The notes beneath the pieces were generated by a model that was not told where the DNA came from, ran no database searches, and saw only the letters and a list, made by a program, of their open reading frames with translations. The translations under genes were made by a program, and so were the position numbers. A stretch of DNA of 5,481 nucleotides from Reyranella sp. (GTDB taxonomy: Bacteria; Pseudomonadota; Alphaproteobacteria; Reyranellales; Reyranellaceae), in the NCBI GenBank assembly GCA_021732965.1, contig JAKFVZ010000137.1:1-5481 (forward strand), read 5' to 3'. How positions within the stretch are numbered: the stretch's first letter is position 1; each line of letters starts with the position of its first letter. Of the stretch, positions 5,366 through 5,481 are shown piece after piece.

Positions 5366-5481
5366 TTTCGCGGTCGCGACAGGCGTGTGTAAAAGCGTCT
5401 CGCCCGGCCCGGGCGAGCGCGCTAAGAGCGAAGTAATAAACGCTCGTTAATGAACCGACTGCGGTCGGACCAGGTGGAGGA
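5366..5481 (+). promoter_or_regulatory. Leader of a gene beginning just past the window
   Basis: The last bases (5476-5481) are GGAGGA, a strong ribosome binding site, so a plus-strand gene probably starts within about ten bases of the right edge. Upstream of it are a 5-bp hairpin CCGAC-TGCG-GTCGG (5455-5468), a GAGCG/CGCTC inverted repeat around an AT-rich 10-base loop (5426-5445), and the GC hairpin at 5399-5417. ATAA-N7-TTAA at 5436-5450 is one base off the core of a CtrA box (TTAA-N7-TTAA). No coding sequence is supported in this stretch. Confidence 0.45.
5399..5417 (+). terminator. GC-rich hairpin downstream of the NUDIX gene (possible terminator)
   Basis: CTCGCCCG and CGGGCGAG pair perfectly around a GCC loop, an 8-bp stem beginning 33 bases after the NUDIX stop codon. 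No T-run follows, so a classical intrinsic terminator is not proved; it could instead be leader structure for the next gene. Confidence 0.4.

Noticed and set aside
1..5481. A new defence, mobile or biosynthetic system spanning the window.
   Set aside because: Orientations alternate, every gene falls in a familiar family, and no nuclease, toxin, transposase or array is visible.

Overview
The window reads as an ordinary chromosomal segment of a GC-rich Gram-negative bacterium. I infer an alphaproteobacterium from the high GC, the strong GGAGG-type ribosome binding sites, and a long dispersed-type palindrome whose outer arms resemble repeats scattered through Bradyrhizobium/Reyranella-like genomes. 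Genus is not determinable by eye. I found no RNA genes, transposases, CRISPR arrays or phage genes.

Layout, left to right. A minus-strand hotdog-fold acyl-CoA thioesterase (start at 477) runs off the left edge. Divergent from it is a plus-strand short-chain dehydrogenase-like protein (546-1289), whose canonical catalytic Tyr is Phe. It meets, tail to tail with 3 bp between stop codons, a minus-strand two-gene unit: an exported ankyrin-repeat protein (2591-2013) and an alpha/beta hydrolase (2012-1293). The ankyrin stop codon directly abuts the hydrolase start codon. Divergent from the ankyrin gene, only 37 bp away, is a plus-strand NADP-dependent medium-chain reductase of the CurA/leukotriene-B4-dehydrogenase type (2629-3651).

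The 184-bp gap after that gene holds a 112-bp imperfect palindrome (3682-3793). Each of its arms carries its own small hairpin, and the hairpin stems differ in sequence but are both paired. The gap lies between converging genes. Next comes a minus-strand six-helix HdeD/DUF308 membrane protein (4420-3836), and divergent from it a plus-strand NUDIX hydrolase of the NUDT19/CoA-diphosphatase type with a split Nudix box (4526-5365). The last 116 bp hold a GC hairpin and end on a strong ribosome binding site for a gene just outside the window.

Several products (thioesterase, SDR, CurA-type reductase, alpha/beta hydrolase, CoA-type NUDIX) fit small-molecule, acyl-CoA or carbonyl metabolism, but gene orientations alternate, so this is not one operon. 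I see no convincing new multi-gene system. The points most worth a second look are the structured palindrome, the SDR with a degenerate catalytic site, the fused-junction ankyrin/hydrolase pair and the split Nudix box.
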